Below are positions 17,387 through 27,095 of a DNA stretch of 64,000 bases, piece by piece. Source of the stretch: Gammaproteobacteria bacterium (lineage in GTDB: Bacteria; Pseudomonadota; Gammaproteobacteria; Pseudomonadales; Cellvibrionaceae); NCBI GenBank assembly GCA_021151835.1, contig JAGKWO010000030.1:1-64000 (forward strand). The letters are read 5' to 3'. Below the pieces are notes generated by a model. That model ran no database searches. It saw only the letters and a list, made by a program, of their open reading frames with translations, and had not been told where the DNA came from. Made by a program: the position numbers and the translations under genes. Each line of letters starts with the position of its first letter. Within the stretch, counting starts at the first letter, position 1.

Positions 17387-17983
17387 ATGTCCGCCTATGT
17401 ATTGGTGCTGTACTACAGCCGCAATGGATCAACACTGGAAATGGCGAAGCAGATCGCACGCGGTATCGAGCAAGTCAGCGGTATTGAGGCGCGTTTACGC
17501 ACTGTACCCGCCGTGTCCACCACCACCGAAGCCACTGCGCCGGAGATCCCCGATAGCGGTGCGGTTTATTGCAGCGCCGATGATTTGAAGCACTGCGCCG
17601 GTTTAATCCTGGGCAGTCCTACGCGCTTTGGCAATATGGCCGCGCCGCTGAAATATTTCCTGGATGGCACCAGCACCCATTGGCTGAATGGCGATTTGAT
17701 CAACAAACCTGCTGCGGTGTTTACCTCCACATCCACCTTGCACGGCGGGCAGGAAACCACACTGCTGTCGATGATGCTGCCGTTGCTGCATCAAGGTATG
17801 GTCATTGCGGGAATTCCCTACAGCGAACCCGGTTTAAATACCACACTGACGGGCGGCAGCCCTTACGGTGCATCGCATTTTGCCCACGGCGATAAACCCA
17901 CCAAACTCAGCGCCGACGAAATTGATTTGTGCCAGGCATTGGGCAAACGTGTTGCCACACTCGCGTTAAAACTGAATAGTTAA
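17387..17983 (+). CDS. wrbA: NAD(P)H:quinone oxidoreductase, WrbA family flavoprotein
   Basis: This 198-residue flavodoxin-like protein binds FMN. YYSRNGSTLEMA near residue 9 is the phosphate-binding loop, GSPTRFGNMAAPLKYFLD near 76 and HGGQETTLLSMM near 115 are WrbA signatures. The family reduces quinones by two electrons and so avoids semiquinone radicals. It follows arsC by 10 bases. In Pseudomonas the same pair of an arsC-like gene and wrbA is followed by a DUF2069 gene, as it is here. Confidence 0.9.
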   Translation: MSAYVLVLYYSRNGSTLEMAKQIARGIEQVSGIEARLRTVPAVSTTTEATAPEIPDSGAVYCSADDLKHCAGLILGSPTRFGNMAAPLKYFLDGTSTHWLNGDLINKPAAVFTSTSTLHGGQETTLLSMMLPLLHQGMVIAGIPYSEPGLNTTLTGGSPYGASHFAHGDKPTKLSADEIDLCQALGKRVATLALKLNS

Positions 17984-18003
17984 CAGAACGACAAGGTTAT
18001 TTC

Positions 18004-18477
18004 ATGACTCAACCCGACCACGCCCCGGAAAGTGAAAACGGAACGCGTAAAAAAGACATTATTATCACCGACGCCGACGCAGTTATTTTGCAAAAAAAAT
18101 TGCGTATCGGCCGCTTCCTGACCATCGGATGCTATGCCGGTTTACTGCTGTTATTTACTGCGCTCAATCTATTTCGCGAAACCGGCAATATTAAATTATG
18201 GATGGTACAAATTATCCCCCTGTTGATATTTATCCCCGCATTACGCAATGAAACCCATCGCAGTTACAGCTGGTTATGTTTTGTCGCGTTGATGTATTTC
18301 CTGGTCATTATTCCGTTACTGATGACCCGCTGGCTATGGAGCGATTGGCTAATCACATTATTGGTCACCGTGTTATTTATCGCGTCCATGATGACCAGCC
18401 GCTGGCTGCAATACTGGAATTATTATTTGTATACCAAAAATCCTCACACGCCCGCTGTTGATGACAGCAACCATTAA
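18004..18477 (+). CDS. DUF2069 small membrane protein
   Basis: This 157-residue protein has four predicted transmembrane helices between residues 38 and 135 and polar ends. The conserved stretch around RNETHRSYSWLCFVALMYF, followed by a Trp-rich helix, places it in DUF2069. The function is unknown. It sits 20 bases after wrbA and 14 bases before sppA, within the same presumed operon. Confidence 0.85.
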   Translation: MTQPDHAPESENGTRKKDIIITDADAVILQKKLRIGRFLTIGCYAGLLLLFTALNLFRETGNIKLWMVQIIPLLIFIPALRNETHRSYSWLCFVALMYFLVIIPLLMTRWLWSDWLITLLVTVLFIASMMTSRWLQYWNYYLYTKNPHTPAVDDSNH

Positions 18478-18491
18478 CCAAGGAATCTATC

Positions 18492-20420
18492 GTGTCAGTT
18501 AATCATTACGAGCCACCGGTCCCACCCCGCCCTGCACCGCTCACACCACCGCCCGCTGCGGCAACAATTGCCGCCCGCAAACCGGGGCCACTCCGCCGGT
18601 TTTTTAATGGCCTGGGCGGCGGTATTACCTGGTTACGCAACACGGTGATGAATATTTTTTTCCTGCTGTTGCTGTTGTTAATCCTGGCGGCGATAGGATC
18701 CAGTGCCCCCAAACCACTCCCGGCAAGTTTTGCATTACGGTTGGCACCTACCGGCATTCTGGTAGACCAGCGCAGCTATATCGACCCGACAAGCGCACTA
18801 CTTTCCGACGAAAGCCTGGATGAAAATGAAACCGTAGTGAACGAATTGGTAGAAGCCATCAATCACGCAGCGGCCGATAAACGCGTAACATTATTGGTGC
18901 TGGAACCGGGGCGTTTGGTCGGCGGTGGCTTGAGCAAAATGAACGAACTCGGCCAGGCCCTGGAAAATTTCAAAAGCAGTGGCAAAAAAATAATTGCCGT
19001 TAGCGACAATTATTCACAGGAACAATATTACCTCGCCACTTATGCCGACGAAATTTACCTGCACGATATGGGCACGGTAGAGATCACCGGCTATGGCCGC
19101 TATATGAATTACTATAAAACGGCGCTGGATAACCTCGGTATTACCATCCACGCCTTCCGCTCCGGCAAATATAAAGATTATCTCGAACCGTTTTTGCGCG
19201 ACGACATGTCCGACGAATCGCGCGAGCACAACGAACAATGGATCAATGAACTCTGGGCCACTTACACCACCAATATTGAACAACGCCGCAAGCTTGCGCC
19301 GGGCAGCATCAACGACTACGTCAATAACCTGGACGCGCACATGGCGCTCACCGACGGTGACAGCGCCAAACTTGCGCTGGAAAAAACACTGGTAGATAAA
19401 ACCCTGTCGCGCCAGGACGCTGAGCAATTATTAATTGATGCAGCGGGTAAAAGCGATGAGGGCGAGTGGTACAACGGTGTGGGAATTAAATCCTATCTCG
19501 CCGATGTGCGTAAATTACCAAGCCTGGAAAAAAATAAAATTGCCGTAGTTGCAGCCGTTGGCTCAATTGTTGATGGACATCAACCCGACGGCAGCATCGG
19601 CAGCGACAGCATGGTGGAATTATTGCGCCAGGTTAAAGATGATGCCGACGTAAAAGCATTGGTTATTCGCATCGACTCTGGCGGCGGCAGCGCGTTTGCC
19701 TCGGAAATTATCCGCGCGGAAATTATTAAATTGCGCGAGAAAAATATTCCTATTTATATTTCCATGGGCAGCGTCGCTGCCTCCGGCGGTTACTGGATTG
19801 CAACAGCAGGCGATAAAATCTGGGCACAACCAACAACCATCACCGGTTCGATTGGCGTATTTGGCGCATTCCCGACACTGGAAAATTCGTTGAAAAAAAT
19901 CGGCATCAGCACCGATGGGGTCGGCACCACTGAATTAGCCGGCACTATGCGCCTGGATCGCCCATTGAGTAGCAAAGCGAGCAAAGTAGTACAGCACAGT
20001 GTGGATAGCATCTACCAACGTTTTATCACCTTAGTCGCCAACGCACGTAAACAAGATAAAGAAGCGATCAATGAAATCGCGCAAGGCCATGTCTGGACCG
20101 GCACCAAAGCCAAAGAAATTGGCCTGGTGGATGAACTGGGCACATTGAAAGATGTGATTGCCGCTATCGCCACTGAAGCAAAACTCGATAAATACAAAGT
20201 GGAGTTTGTACATCGCCCGCTTTCACCGAAAGAAGAACTGGTGCAATCGTTACTGGGTGGACACGCTGGTGCGCTGGCCCCCACGGCCTTGCTGGAAAAA
20301 TTTTCCACGCTCAGTGTGCTTAACGATCTGGCACCGGCATTAAAACCCTTGCACGAAATTCAAAGCCTGAATGATCCGCGCGGCATTTACGTAAAATGCT
20401 TTGAGTGTGTTGCACCTTGA
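18492..20420 (+). CDS. sppA: signal peptide peptidase SppA, 67-kDa type
   Basis: This 642-residue membrane-anchored serine protease (protease IV) breaks down signal peptides left in the membrane after cleavage. A Pro-rich cytoplasmic tail of about 45 residues precedes one transmembrane helix (about 52-70). The two tandem SppA domains follow. The catalytic lysine is K226 in RSGKYKD in the first half, and the nucleophile is S431 in VAASGGYW in the second, the split arrangement known for long SppA proteins. Length matches the E. coli type (about 618). It ends the operon before a bidirectional terminator. Confidence 0.9.
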   Translation: MSVNHYEPPVPPRPAPLTPPPAAATIAARKPGPLRRFFNGLGGGITWLRNTVMNIFFLLLLLLILAAIGSSAPKPLPASFALRLAPTGILVDQRSYIDPTSALLSDESLDENETVVNELVEAINHAAADKRVTLLVLEPGRLVGGGLSKMNELGQALENFKSSGKKIIAVSDNYSQEQYYLATYADEIYLHDMGTVEITGYGRYMNYYKTALDNLGITIHAFRSGKYKDYLEPFLRDDMSDESREHNEQWINELWATYTTNIEQRRKLAPGSINDYVNNLDAHMALTDGDSAKLALEKTLVDKTLSRQDAEQLLIDAAGKSDEGEWYNGVGIKSYLADVRKLPSLEKNKIAVVAAVGSIVDGHQPDGSIGSDSMVELLRQVKDDADVKALVIRIDSGGGSAFASEIIRAEIIKLREKNIPIYISMGSVAASGGYWIATAGDKIWAQPTTITGSIGVFGAFPTLENSLKKIGISTDGVGTTELAGTMRLDRPLSSKASKVVQHSVDSIYQRFITLVANARKQDKEAINEIAQGHVWTGTKAKEIGLVDELGTLKDVIAAIATEAKLDKYKVEFVHRPLSPKEELVQSLLGGHAGALAPTALLEKFSTLSVLNDLAPALKPLHEIQSLNDPRGIYVKCFECVAP

Positions 20421-20490
20421 TGCAAAAACAAAAAATAACTGAAGTAAACATTGCCGCTACCGTTTTAAAAGGTAGTTAAAAAAGTAAAAA

Positions 20491-20522
20491 AACAGGCGGG
20501 CTCATTAGCCCGCCTGTTTTTT
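20491..20522. terminator. bidirectional terminator between sppA and the PQQ-type dehydrogenase
   Basis: A 12-bp perfect stem (20491-20502 with 20507-20518) with a 4-base loop has A-runs on the left and T-runs on the right, so it can stop both converging transcripts. Confidence 0.9.
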
Positions 20523-20529
20523 TACAAAC

Positions 20530-22848
20530 TCATTCGCAACCCGTCAATCCCGCAATCCAGTCACTAACAACTTGCACCGCTGTGGCATCAACAACATGTG
20601 TTGCCAAGGGTGGCATTTGGTCGCTATCTCGCCGTTTCATTCTTTCCAGCACAATTGAACGCGCCGGTTCACCCGGCACAATCAAACGCGCATTGGCAAT
20701 ACCCAAATCACCGACTAACGGTTGTGAATTACATGCGTTGGTTGCAGCTAAGGTTGTAGCAAAACGTAAATCCAGATTCGTCGGTGTAGGCCCATTCGGG
20801 CTATGGCATCCCGCGCAATTACTGTGTAAATAAGAGCGTGCGCGCTGAGCCAGGGATGCAGCGGGATCAGTCAGTGAAAATAATTTTTCCGTTTTTTGTT
20901 GCGTTGTTAACGATGACGAAAATAGCTGGATATGCGCCAGGGTATCCAATTGGTTGGCCGTTATGCCGCTTGCGGGATACTGCATGGCTGAATTTAGCTG
21001 CGCAGTTTCCAGGCCGAGCGAAAAATTTGCTACTTCAGTATGGCAAATCAAACATTGCCCCGGGCTCGGGTACTGCCATTGGATACCATCAATGGTTTTT
21101 TCCTTAGCATCCGTTAATAAATTTGCATCCGTCTGGTCATCGCGCCACTCATAACTAAACCCCTGCCACCCCAACGCGCCACGCGTAAATAAACGGGTTT
21201 CAATAAATTTATCGCCCAGTTTGAAATGCTTCATCAACACACTGCCCACCGGAAATAAAAAATCACCATTGGTTGCAAGGCCGATTTTCTGGTTATCCGG
21301 CACAGCGAGATAACGCTCTTTGTCAGCGCCATCGGACCACAGCTGGTTTTGTACCTGATACGGAATCATCGCCGCCGCGGGCAATGTTGGATTAGTTGTA
21401 TTAGCACAACCGGTTGCAGAAAGAAGCGGGGCCATAGTGCCCGGCGTTTGTTCACCGCCGCTGGCCTGGAGTTTCACAATTTGCGCACCGGCGCCGCTTT
21501 GGCCGATGGCATAAAGCTCGCCCTGATTATCTTGCGCGAAGGACACTATATCCACCGGCACACTGCCGTGCGCATTTACACTGATACTGTTATCCCCGTT
21601 GCGCGTAATGGATTGCATGGTATTCAAACAATAATCAGTAAAAAAATATTTACCGTAAGCCGCCGGGTATTGCGATCCGCGATAAACAAATCCACCAATC
21701 ACCGAGCAAACACCGGTGTTATGGCTAATGGATAACACCGGTTTTATTTTATTGGCGGTAGAACAATTGGGCCGGCCACTGTAACAACTATCGCCCTCCA
21801 TATCTCCCCAACCATAATTACCGCCGTTAGTAACAATATTAATTTCTTCCCACGCCCCCTGCCCTACATCGCCCGCCCACAAGTCGCCCGTTTCAGAGTC
21901 GAAACTAAAGCGCCAGGGATTGCGCAATCCGTAAGCCCAAATTTCCGGCGAGCCGCCACTACTGGCAAAAGGATTATCCGCCGGTATGCCGTAATTTTTT
22001 CCGTTCGCCGGATTATCAACATCAATGCGCAGTATTTTCCCGAGCAAATTATTTTTATTTTGTCCGTTCTGCTGCGGGTCGCCACCGCTGCCACCATCGC
22101 CCGATGCGATATATAAAAACCCATCGTTGCCAAATGCCAATTGCCCGCCATTATGGTTTGAATAGGGTTGGTCAAAGCGCAATAAAATCAATTCACTGTT
22201 TTTATCGATGGTGCCGTTCGCCGCAAATTGATAACGCGCAACACGCGACTCAAGATCATCACCAGCATTTAACCCCATGTAATAAAAATACACGTAGCGA
22301 TTGGTGGCAAACTGCGGATGAAAAGCAATTCCCAATAACCCGGTTTCACCACCATTGAACTCAACACGATCTTCAATATTGAGCACACTGGTCAATGCAT
22401 TCGCTGATACCTGGTTGGGAAAGCGCACCACAATGCCGGATTGGCGCAGCGCATACCAATTTGCATTGTCATCCGGCGCCTGAATTAAATTAGTGGCCTG
22501 GGAAATATTGGGCAAAGAGGGAAACACCGCACTCCAGCTAATTGTCGTAGCACCAGAAGTCACCGGTACAGGGGCAAGACAGGTTTTATTGGAAGGCCGC
22601 GTTGTAATACCGGAAACAATGCTACTTGTTGATGCAGCAATAGAAGAAACCTGCACACTCGATGATACAGCTGACGATGAAGTTACAATTGACGAAGAAA
22701 CCAGACTGGAACTCATCGTTACCGCCGACGAAACAGTCATCGATGATGAAGCCTGTGGATTACTACTACCCCCACCTCCGCCCCCACCACAAGAAACCAA
22801 TATCAAACAACCAGTAATAAAAATAATTTTTCTTACGCAGGTTTGCAT
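20530..22848 (-). CDS. PQQ-type sugar dehydrogenase lipoprotein with C-terminal diheme domain
   Basis: This 772-residue protein begins with a lipoprotein signal (LILVSC, lipid cysteine about residue 20), a Gly run and a Ser/Val-rich linker of about 60 residues. Next comes a glucose/sorbosone dehydrogenase beta-propeller (about 100-465): GLLGIAFHP, GDGGSGGDP, YGLRNPWRFS and NYGWGDMEG are signature stretches of PQQ-binding aldose dehydrogenases. The C-terminal 300 residues resemble a cytochrome region with two heme sites, CLICH (C599, C602, H603) and CAGCH (C678, C681, H682). The likely role is oxidation of a sugar at the outer membrane, with electrons passed through the two hemes. PQQ synthesis genes are not in the window. 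The converging gene is sppA. It may donate electrons to extracellular redox partners, but that is inference. Confidence 0.85.
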   Translation of the reverse strand: MQTCVRKIIFITGCLILVSCGGGGGGGSSNPQASSSMTVSSAVTMSSSLVSSSIVTSSSAVSSSVQVSSIAASTSSIVSGITTRPSNKTCLAPVPVTSGATTISWSAVFPSLPNISQATNLIQAPDDNANWYALRQSGIVVRFPNQVSANALTSVLNIEDRVEFNGGETGLLGIAFHPQFATNRYVYFYYMGLNAGDDLESRVARYQFAANGTIDKNSELILLRFDQPYSNHNGGQLAFGNDGFLYIASGDGGSGGDPQQNGQNKNNLLGKILRIDVDNPANGKNYGIPADNPFASSGGSPEIWAYGLRNPWRFSFDSETGDLWAGDVGQGAWEEINIVTNGGNYGWGDMEGDSCYSGRPNCSTANKIKPVLSISHNTGVCSVIGGFVYRGSQYPAAYGKYFFTDYCLNTMQSITRNGDNSISVNAHGSVPVDIVSFAQDNQGELYAIGQSGAGAQIVKLQASGGEQTPGTMAPLLSATGCANTTNPTLPAAAMIPYQVQNQLWSDGADKERYLAVPDNQKIGLATNGDFLFPVGSVLMKHFKLGDKFIETRLFTRGALGWQGFSYEWRDDQTDANLLTDAKEKTIDGIQWQYPSPGQCLICHTEVANFSLGLETAQLNSAMQYPASGITANQLDTLAHIQLFSSSLTTQQKTEKLFSLTDPAASLAQRARSYLHSNCAGCHSPNGPTPTNLDLRFATTLAATNACNSQPLVGDLGIANARLIVPGEPARSIVLERMKRRDSDQMPPLATHVVDATAVQVVSDWIAGLTGCE

Positions 22849-22991
22849 GGTACATACCTCGGCGCTAACGGTTTATTTGTTATATGGACTCATAATGCGC
22901 CGGTTATATCCGTGAAGCCAGCTCGCAAACCGCCGAACACTTCACAGAACAATTAGCCAACTAATTCGAGTACAACTTATAGAAACAAAAC

Positions 22992-23015
22992 CGCCAGCGT
23001 AAAGCTGGCGATTTT
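22992..23015 (-). terminator. terminator of the chemoreceptor gene
   Basis: A 7-bp stem CGCCAGC/GCTGGCG (22992-22998 with 23004-23010) is followed, on the minus strand, by a T-rich tract, just downstream of the gene at 23044-24936. Confidence 0.7.
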
Positions 23016-23043
23016 GCAACTAAACAGCGACGCTATTGCAAAT

Positions 23044-24936
23044 TTATATCGGCCGCAACACCGCTTTATCAATAACAAAAAATTCCATCATTTCTTGCAG
23101 CTGTACCGCCTGGTTACTCATTTCCTCTGCGGTGCTATTCAGCTCTTCTGCTGCCGAGGCATTTACTTGTGTGGTTTGTGCCAGTTGGCTGATTGCAGAA
23201 TTAATTTGTTCAAGGCCTTTGGATTGTTCACTGGAGGCAGCGCTGATTTCTTGCACGAGATCGGCGGTTTTGCGAATCGATGGCAACATTTCGTTTAACA
23301 AACCGCCGGCACGTTCCGCCAGTTGCACACTTTTTCCGGCGACTGCACCTATATCCTGTGCCGCCAGTTGGCTGCGTTGTGCCAGTTTGCGGACTTCGGC
23401 AGCAACTACTGCAAATCCGCGTCCATGCTCACCAGCCCTGCCGGCTTCAATGGCTGCATTTAATGCAAGTAAATTCGTCTGGTAAGCAATGTCATCGACG
23501 AGACTGATTTTTTCCGCAATCTGGCGCATGGCGGTTACTGTTTCGCGCACCGCGTCGCCACCTTGCGCCGCTGATGTTGCACTTTGGCTGGCGATGGAAT
23601 CGGTGGCCTGGGCGTTATCCGAATTTTGGGCAACGGCAGCAGAAATTTCTTCAACTGATGCGCTGGTTTCTTCTACTGTTGCCGCTTGTTGGGTAGCGGC
23701 TTGCGATAAACTTTGCGAGGTGCTGCCAATTTGTTCGCTTGATTGCACCAGCTCCTGCGCGGCGTGGCGAATATTGGCAATGATACCAACCAGCTTTTCA
23801 CTCATGGTTTTCATCGCGCTGAGCAGTTGCGCGATTTCATCATTGCCGCGCACATGAATCGCCACTGATAAATCGCCTTCGGCCATACGCAATGCCGCAG
23901 CGCGTGCGCTGTTAACCGGATTCAATACCCAGTTGCGAATACACCAGATTAAAATTCCCGCCACAACCACCACACTGACCACACCAATTAGAATAGCGAT
24001 GCGACGCATTTCAATCACATCGTCCATCATTCGTTCAGCGGGAACGCTGACACGAAATGACCAGGGCGAGGTTGTTTTGCCAACATTTACCGGCACCGCA
24101 ACCTGGTAGGCATCTGCTTGCAGATAATCATCAAATAAATCGCGCCCCAGTATTTTCCCGCTATCGATTGCCGTTAATAAATCGCTATCGGTAATTTTTT
24201 CGCCAACATTTTTTGCATTGGCATCACCCACATAAATTCCACTGTGGGATAACAAGCTTGCATAACCAATTTCGTAGGGCTTTATTTTGCTGACATCAGC
24301 CTGGTAATCCGCGAGCGCAATATCCACACCCGCCACACCCAACACCTGACCGTTATAAATAATTGGAACGGCGACCGTAGTAATCAGTGTTTGCTTGCCG
24401 CCGACGCTGTAAATATACGGCTCAATTAACGTTTCGGTGCGATTATTTTTTGCCAGCAAATAATAATCGCCGGCACCGGGCTTGTCGTAATCCACCAACG
24501 CTTCAACTGCTAAATCACCCGCGCCGCGATTCCAGTAAGGAATATAACGGCCAGTGGCATCATGCGCGTTGGCATTGCGGAAATTATTATCTTTTCCGTC
24601 GAAAGCATTGGGTTCAAAGGCAGTCCACACGGCAAGAAATTCGGGATTGTTTTGCAAAAACTGACGCAACAATTCATCCGCGACTTTCCGGTCCGGATTA
24701 GTGCGATGCAGCGCAATTAATGCCGTTGAAAGGTTACGTGAAGCATTCATCGCCACATCCAATCGCCCCTTTACACTGAACGCTTCGTGTTGCGCCAGCT
24801 CTTCGGCGTACTCCGCTGCAAGATCGTGCTGCATTCGACTGGCCTGGGAATTTAAAACCCACAAGGTGATGACATAACTGACAACTACCAACAGGATGAT
24901 CGACATCATTTTGGTATTCAGGCTATTGAATTTCAT
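23044..24936 (-). CDS. methyl-accepting chemotaxis protein with periplasmic Cache domain
   Basis: This 630-residue chemoreceptor has a first transmembrane helix (about 13-32), a periplasmic double-Cache sensor (about 35-310), a second helix (about 315-335), a HAMP domain (about 337-390) and a cytoplasmic signalling hairpin. The conserved tip is VDDIAYQTNLLALNAAIEAG, which docks CheA and CheW. No C-terminal methylation-enzyme tether pentapeptide is seen. The start at 24936 is preferred to an upstream frame extension because GAGGGAG lies 7 bases before it and the first helix then follows directly. The ligand is unknown. Its position between a sugar dehydrogenase and a GH9 enzyme suggests, but does not show, sensing of sugars or cello-oligosaccharide products. 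Confidence 0.9.
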   Translation of the reverse strand: MKFNSLNTKMMSIILLVVVSYVITLWVLNSQASRMQHDLAAEYAEELAQHEAFSVKGRLDVAMNASRNLSTALIALHRTNPDRKVADELLRQFLQNNPEFLAVWTAFEPNAFDGKDNNFRNANAHDATGRYIPYWNRGAGDLAVEALVDYDKPGAGDYYLLAKNNRTETLIEPYIYSVGGKQTLITTVAVPIIYNGQVLGVAGVDIALADYQADVSKIKPYEIGYASLLSHSGIYVGDANAKNVGEKITDSDLLTAIDSGKILGRDLFDDYLQADAYQVAVPVNVGKTTSPWSFRVSVPAERMMDDVIEMRRIAILIGVVSVVVVAGILIWCIRNWVLNPVNSARAAALRMAEGDLSVAIHVRGNDEIAQLLSAMKTMSEKLVGIIANIRHAAQELVQSSEQIGSTSQSLSQAATQQAATVEETSASVEEISAAVAQNSDNAQATDSIASQSATSAAQGGDAVRETVTAMRQIAEKISLVDDIAYQTNLLALNAAIEAGRAGEHGRGFAVVAAEVRKLAQRSQLAAQDIGAVAGKSVQLAERAGGLLNEMLPSIRKTADLVQEISAASSEQSKGLEQINSAISQLAQTTQVNASAAEELNSTAEEMSNQAVQLQEMMEFFVIDKAVLRPI

Positions 24937-25054
24937 GTGGGCTCCCTCGCCGCCATTGCGACGCCTGCTGAAATTTCTAAAGCATAGTCTGGTTTGGCAA
25001 AAAGCCAGCGACACCGTAAAGAATCGGTATAAGGGTTTTTACTCAGGCATAAAA

Positions 25055-25075
25055 AAGCCGGCTAATAGCCGGCTT
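25055..25075 (-). terminator. terminator of the GH9 gene
   Basis: A 9-bp stem AAGCCGGCT/AGCCGGCTT with a 3-base loop continues on the minus strand into six Ts, 32 bases after the GH9 stop. Confidence 0.85.
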
Positions 25076-25106
25076 GATTCTTCATCGCGAAAAAATGACG
25101 GCGGAA

Positions 25107-26903
25107 TTATTTCGGTGTCAGGGCAGCAATCGCCGCTGACACGTACACCAATGGCGCGTTCCAGTTGATTGCAATTTCATTACTGGCATAACTGCAGTAA
25201 TGATCCAAGTAAGATTTAGCGGCAATAGTGGACGGATAAGCGGTTTGGCAGCCCGCCTTATCCTGCTGGCCCGGTTGTGGGCCACCGGCGATGAAACCGG
25301 GAATCGGCTCCGCAATTCCATCCGCTTCCGAGGGGCGGTGATGTGGATGCAGCGTTGACTTTTTGCCAAAGCCGGTCACGAAAGACGTATCCGTTGCATT
25401 GCGCCCCAGTACATAATCCAATTGTGCCTGGGCGGCATCCAGGTAATCGCGTTTGCCATCCAAACGATAGGCTTGCACCAGCATCATCGCCTGATTCAAT
25501 GCAACGGAATTACTGCCCCATACAAAATTATTTTTTTCCATACTGATTTTGTAGGGCGATGCGTACCACGCCGACAATAAATTATCAGCAAGCGTTTTGA
25601 TACGGCTGGCAATTAATGTTTGATCAGCAACGGCAGTGAGCTGGTTGCGATGGTGCGCCAGCGACACCCAGGCCAAACCTTGCACATTGCCCCACGAAGG
25701 AACGGAATTAAACAGGTCGACAGGTTTCAACGCCGTGTAATAACCATCAACACGGGTAGTGATATATAACTCGGCTGCCGCCCAGGCAAATTCATCACTC
25801 AGGGTTTTATCGCCATATTCGCCGGTGTGCACATCAGCGGGTTGTTCATAAACAATCGCCGGATGAATATTCGCCCACTCCCACGCCGCTTCTGCAGCCT
25901 TGAGCATTTTTGCAGAAAGCCCGGGCAACTGCGTTTCATATTGCGCAAAAACGCGGCTGGCCACCGCCATTACCGCGGCGAAATCCAGCGCGGCTGCGGT
26001 GGTTTTTTGCACCAAATAACGCTCACTGGTTGCCTGGTGCGGCATCACGGTTCCATCAAAATTTTTATTGGTGAGCTTGTGATACACACCGCCATCATTA
26101 GGATCTTGCATGGTGAGCATCCATTCCAGATTCCACAATGCTTCATCCAGTACATCCGGTAATGCATTACCACTTTCCGGAATAATTACATTCTGGTTGT
26201 TAAACAGCGACGGAAAATGTTCATAAGCTGCGAGCAAGGTGTAGGTAGAAATTCCCGAGTTCACAATGTATTTATTGTAATCCCCCGCGTCATACCAACC
26301 TTTGGGACTGGACACCACAGTACCTGCCGGACGCGCATCACTGGCCGCCGATGGATGAATCAATACTTGCGTATCAGGATGCCCGAGGGGACGCGCAAAT
26401 TTACCGGCAAACTCCGGTAATAATTCAATGCCGCTGCGATTGAAATAAAATGCTTTGATGCTCGCTGCAGTTAATGCGCTATACACATCCGGGGCGATGC
26501 TAAAGACCTGTGAATCAGTAAGGCCCTCAACACGCACTTGATAATCGCCCGGTATTTTTACACTGGAAAAATCCGCGACTTTTACGCTTTCTCCAGATGC
26601 ATCCCACATCGCCGCTGCACTCAGGGTGCCGCTAAACACTTCTGTGGCCGTGCCGGCGTTTATCAGTTTGAAACGGGTGGCCGCGACATCGGGCACAATT
26701 GCGACTTTTGCTGATTCGGGTAAAAAGCCGAGTTGGTTTACTTTAACCAATAGAGAACTTGCATTGGAACTGCTTGCATTGGAACCGGAAGCAGAGGCAG
26801 ACGGAGTGCTGGACTGGCCGTCATTGCCGCAAGCAACAAGGAAACCGGAAAAGCCAAGGGCAGCAATCATCCGGATCAGGTTTGCGGGTGGGGTGATCGA
26901 CAT
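25107..26903 (-). CDS. GH9 cellulase/cellodextrinase lipoprotein
   Basis: This 598-residue lipoprotein has a lipobox ending at C25 (FLVAC), a short Ser/Ala linker, an Ig-like CelD_N domain (about 50-136) and a GH9 catalytic (alpha/alpha)6 barrel (about 145-595). D205 and D208 in WYDAGDYNKY are the catalytic-base pair, E576 in SNEIAINW is the proton donor, and the HPHHRPSEADG stretch is the usual substrate-binding His loop. GH9 enzymes of this layout cut beta-1,4-glucan or cello-oligosaccharides by inversion; membrane anchoring suits work on oligosaccharides at the cell surface. The start at 26903 is preferred because GGAGAG lies before it and overlaps the next possible start upstream. It has no CBM. 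Confidence 0.9.
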   Translation of the reverse strand: MSITPPANLIRMIAALGFSGFLVACGNDGQSSTPSASASGSNASSSNASSLLVKVNQLGFLPESAKVAIVPDVAATRFKLINAGTATEVFSGTLSAAAMWDASGESVKVADFSSVKIPGDYQVRVEGLTDSQVFSIAPDVYSALTAASIKAFYFNRSGIELLPEFAGKFARPLGHPDTQVLIHPSAASDARPAGTVVSSPKGWYDAGDYNKYIVNSGISTYTLLAAYEHFPSLFNNQNVIIPESGNALPDVLDEALWNLEWMLTMQDPNDGGVYHKLTNKNFDGTVMPHQATSERYLVQKTTAAALDFAAVMAVASRVFAQYETQLPGLSAKMLKAAEAAWEWANIHPAIVYEQPADVHTGEYGDKTLSDEFAWAAAELYITTRVDGYYTALKPVDLFNSVPSWGNVQGLAWVSLAHHRNQLTAVADQTLIASRIKTLADNLLSAWYASPYKISMEKNNFVWGSNSVALNQAMMLVQAYRLDGKRDYLDAAQAQLDYVLGRNATDTSFVTGFGKKSTLHPHHRPSEADGIAEPIPGFIAGGPQPGQQDKAGCQTAYPSTIAAKSYLDHYCSYASNEIAINWNAPLVYVSAAIAALTPK

Positions 26904-27095
26904 AAAACTCTCCATTATTGTATGGCCTTGTTAAACATTTGGCCGATGCGTGTTGCAGTTATTGCTGCTGCAGGTTTTATCAGTAAAAAAGCATGTTGGC
27001 CCGGGACGCAAAGAGAAATCCGTCGCCCCGGTTTACGCAAAAACCTGATGTAGTTATACGGTAGAAGAGAATTGTGAGTGCGATACCCGAAGTGA

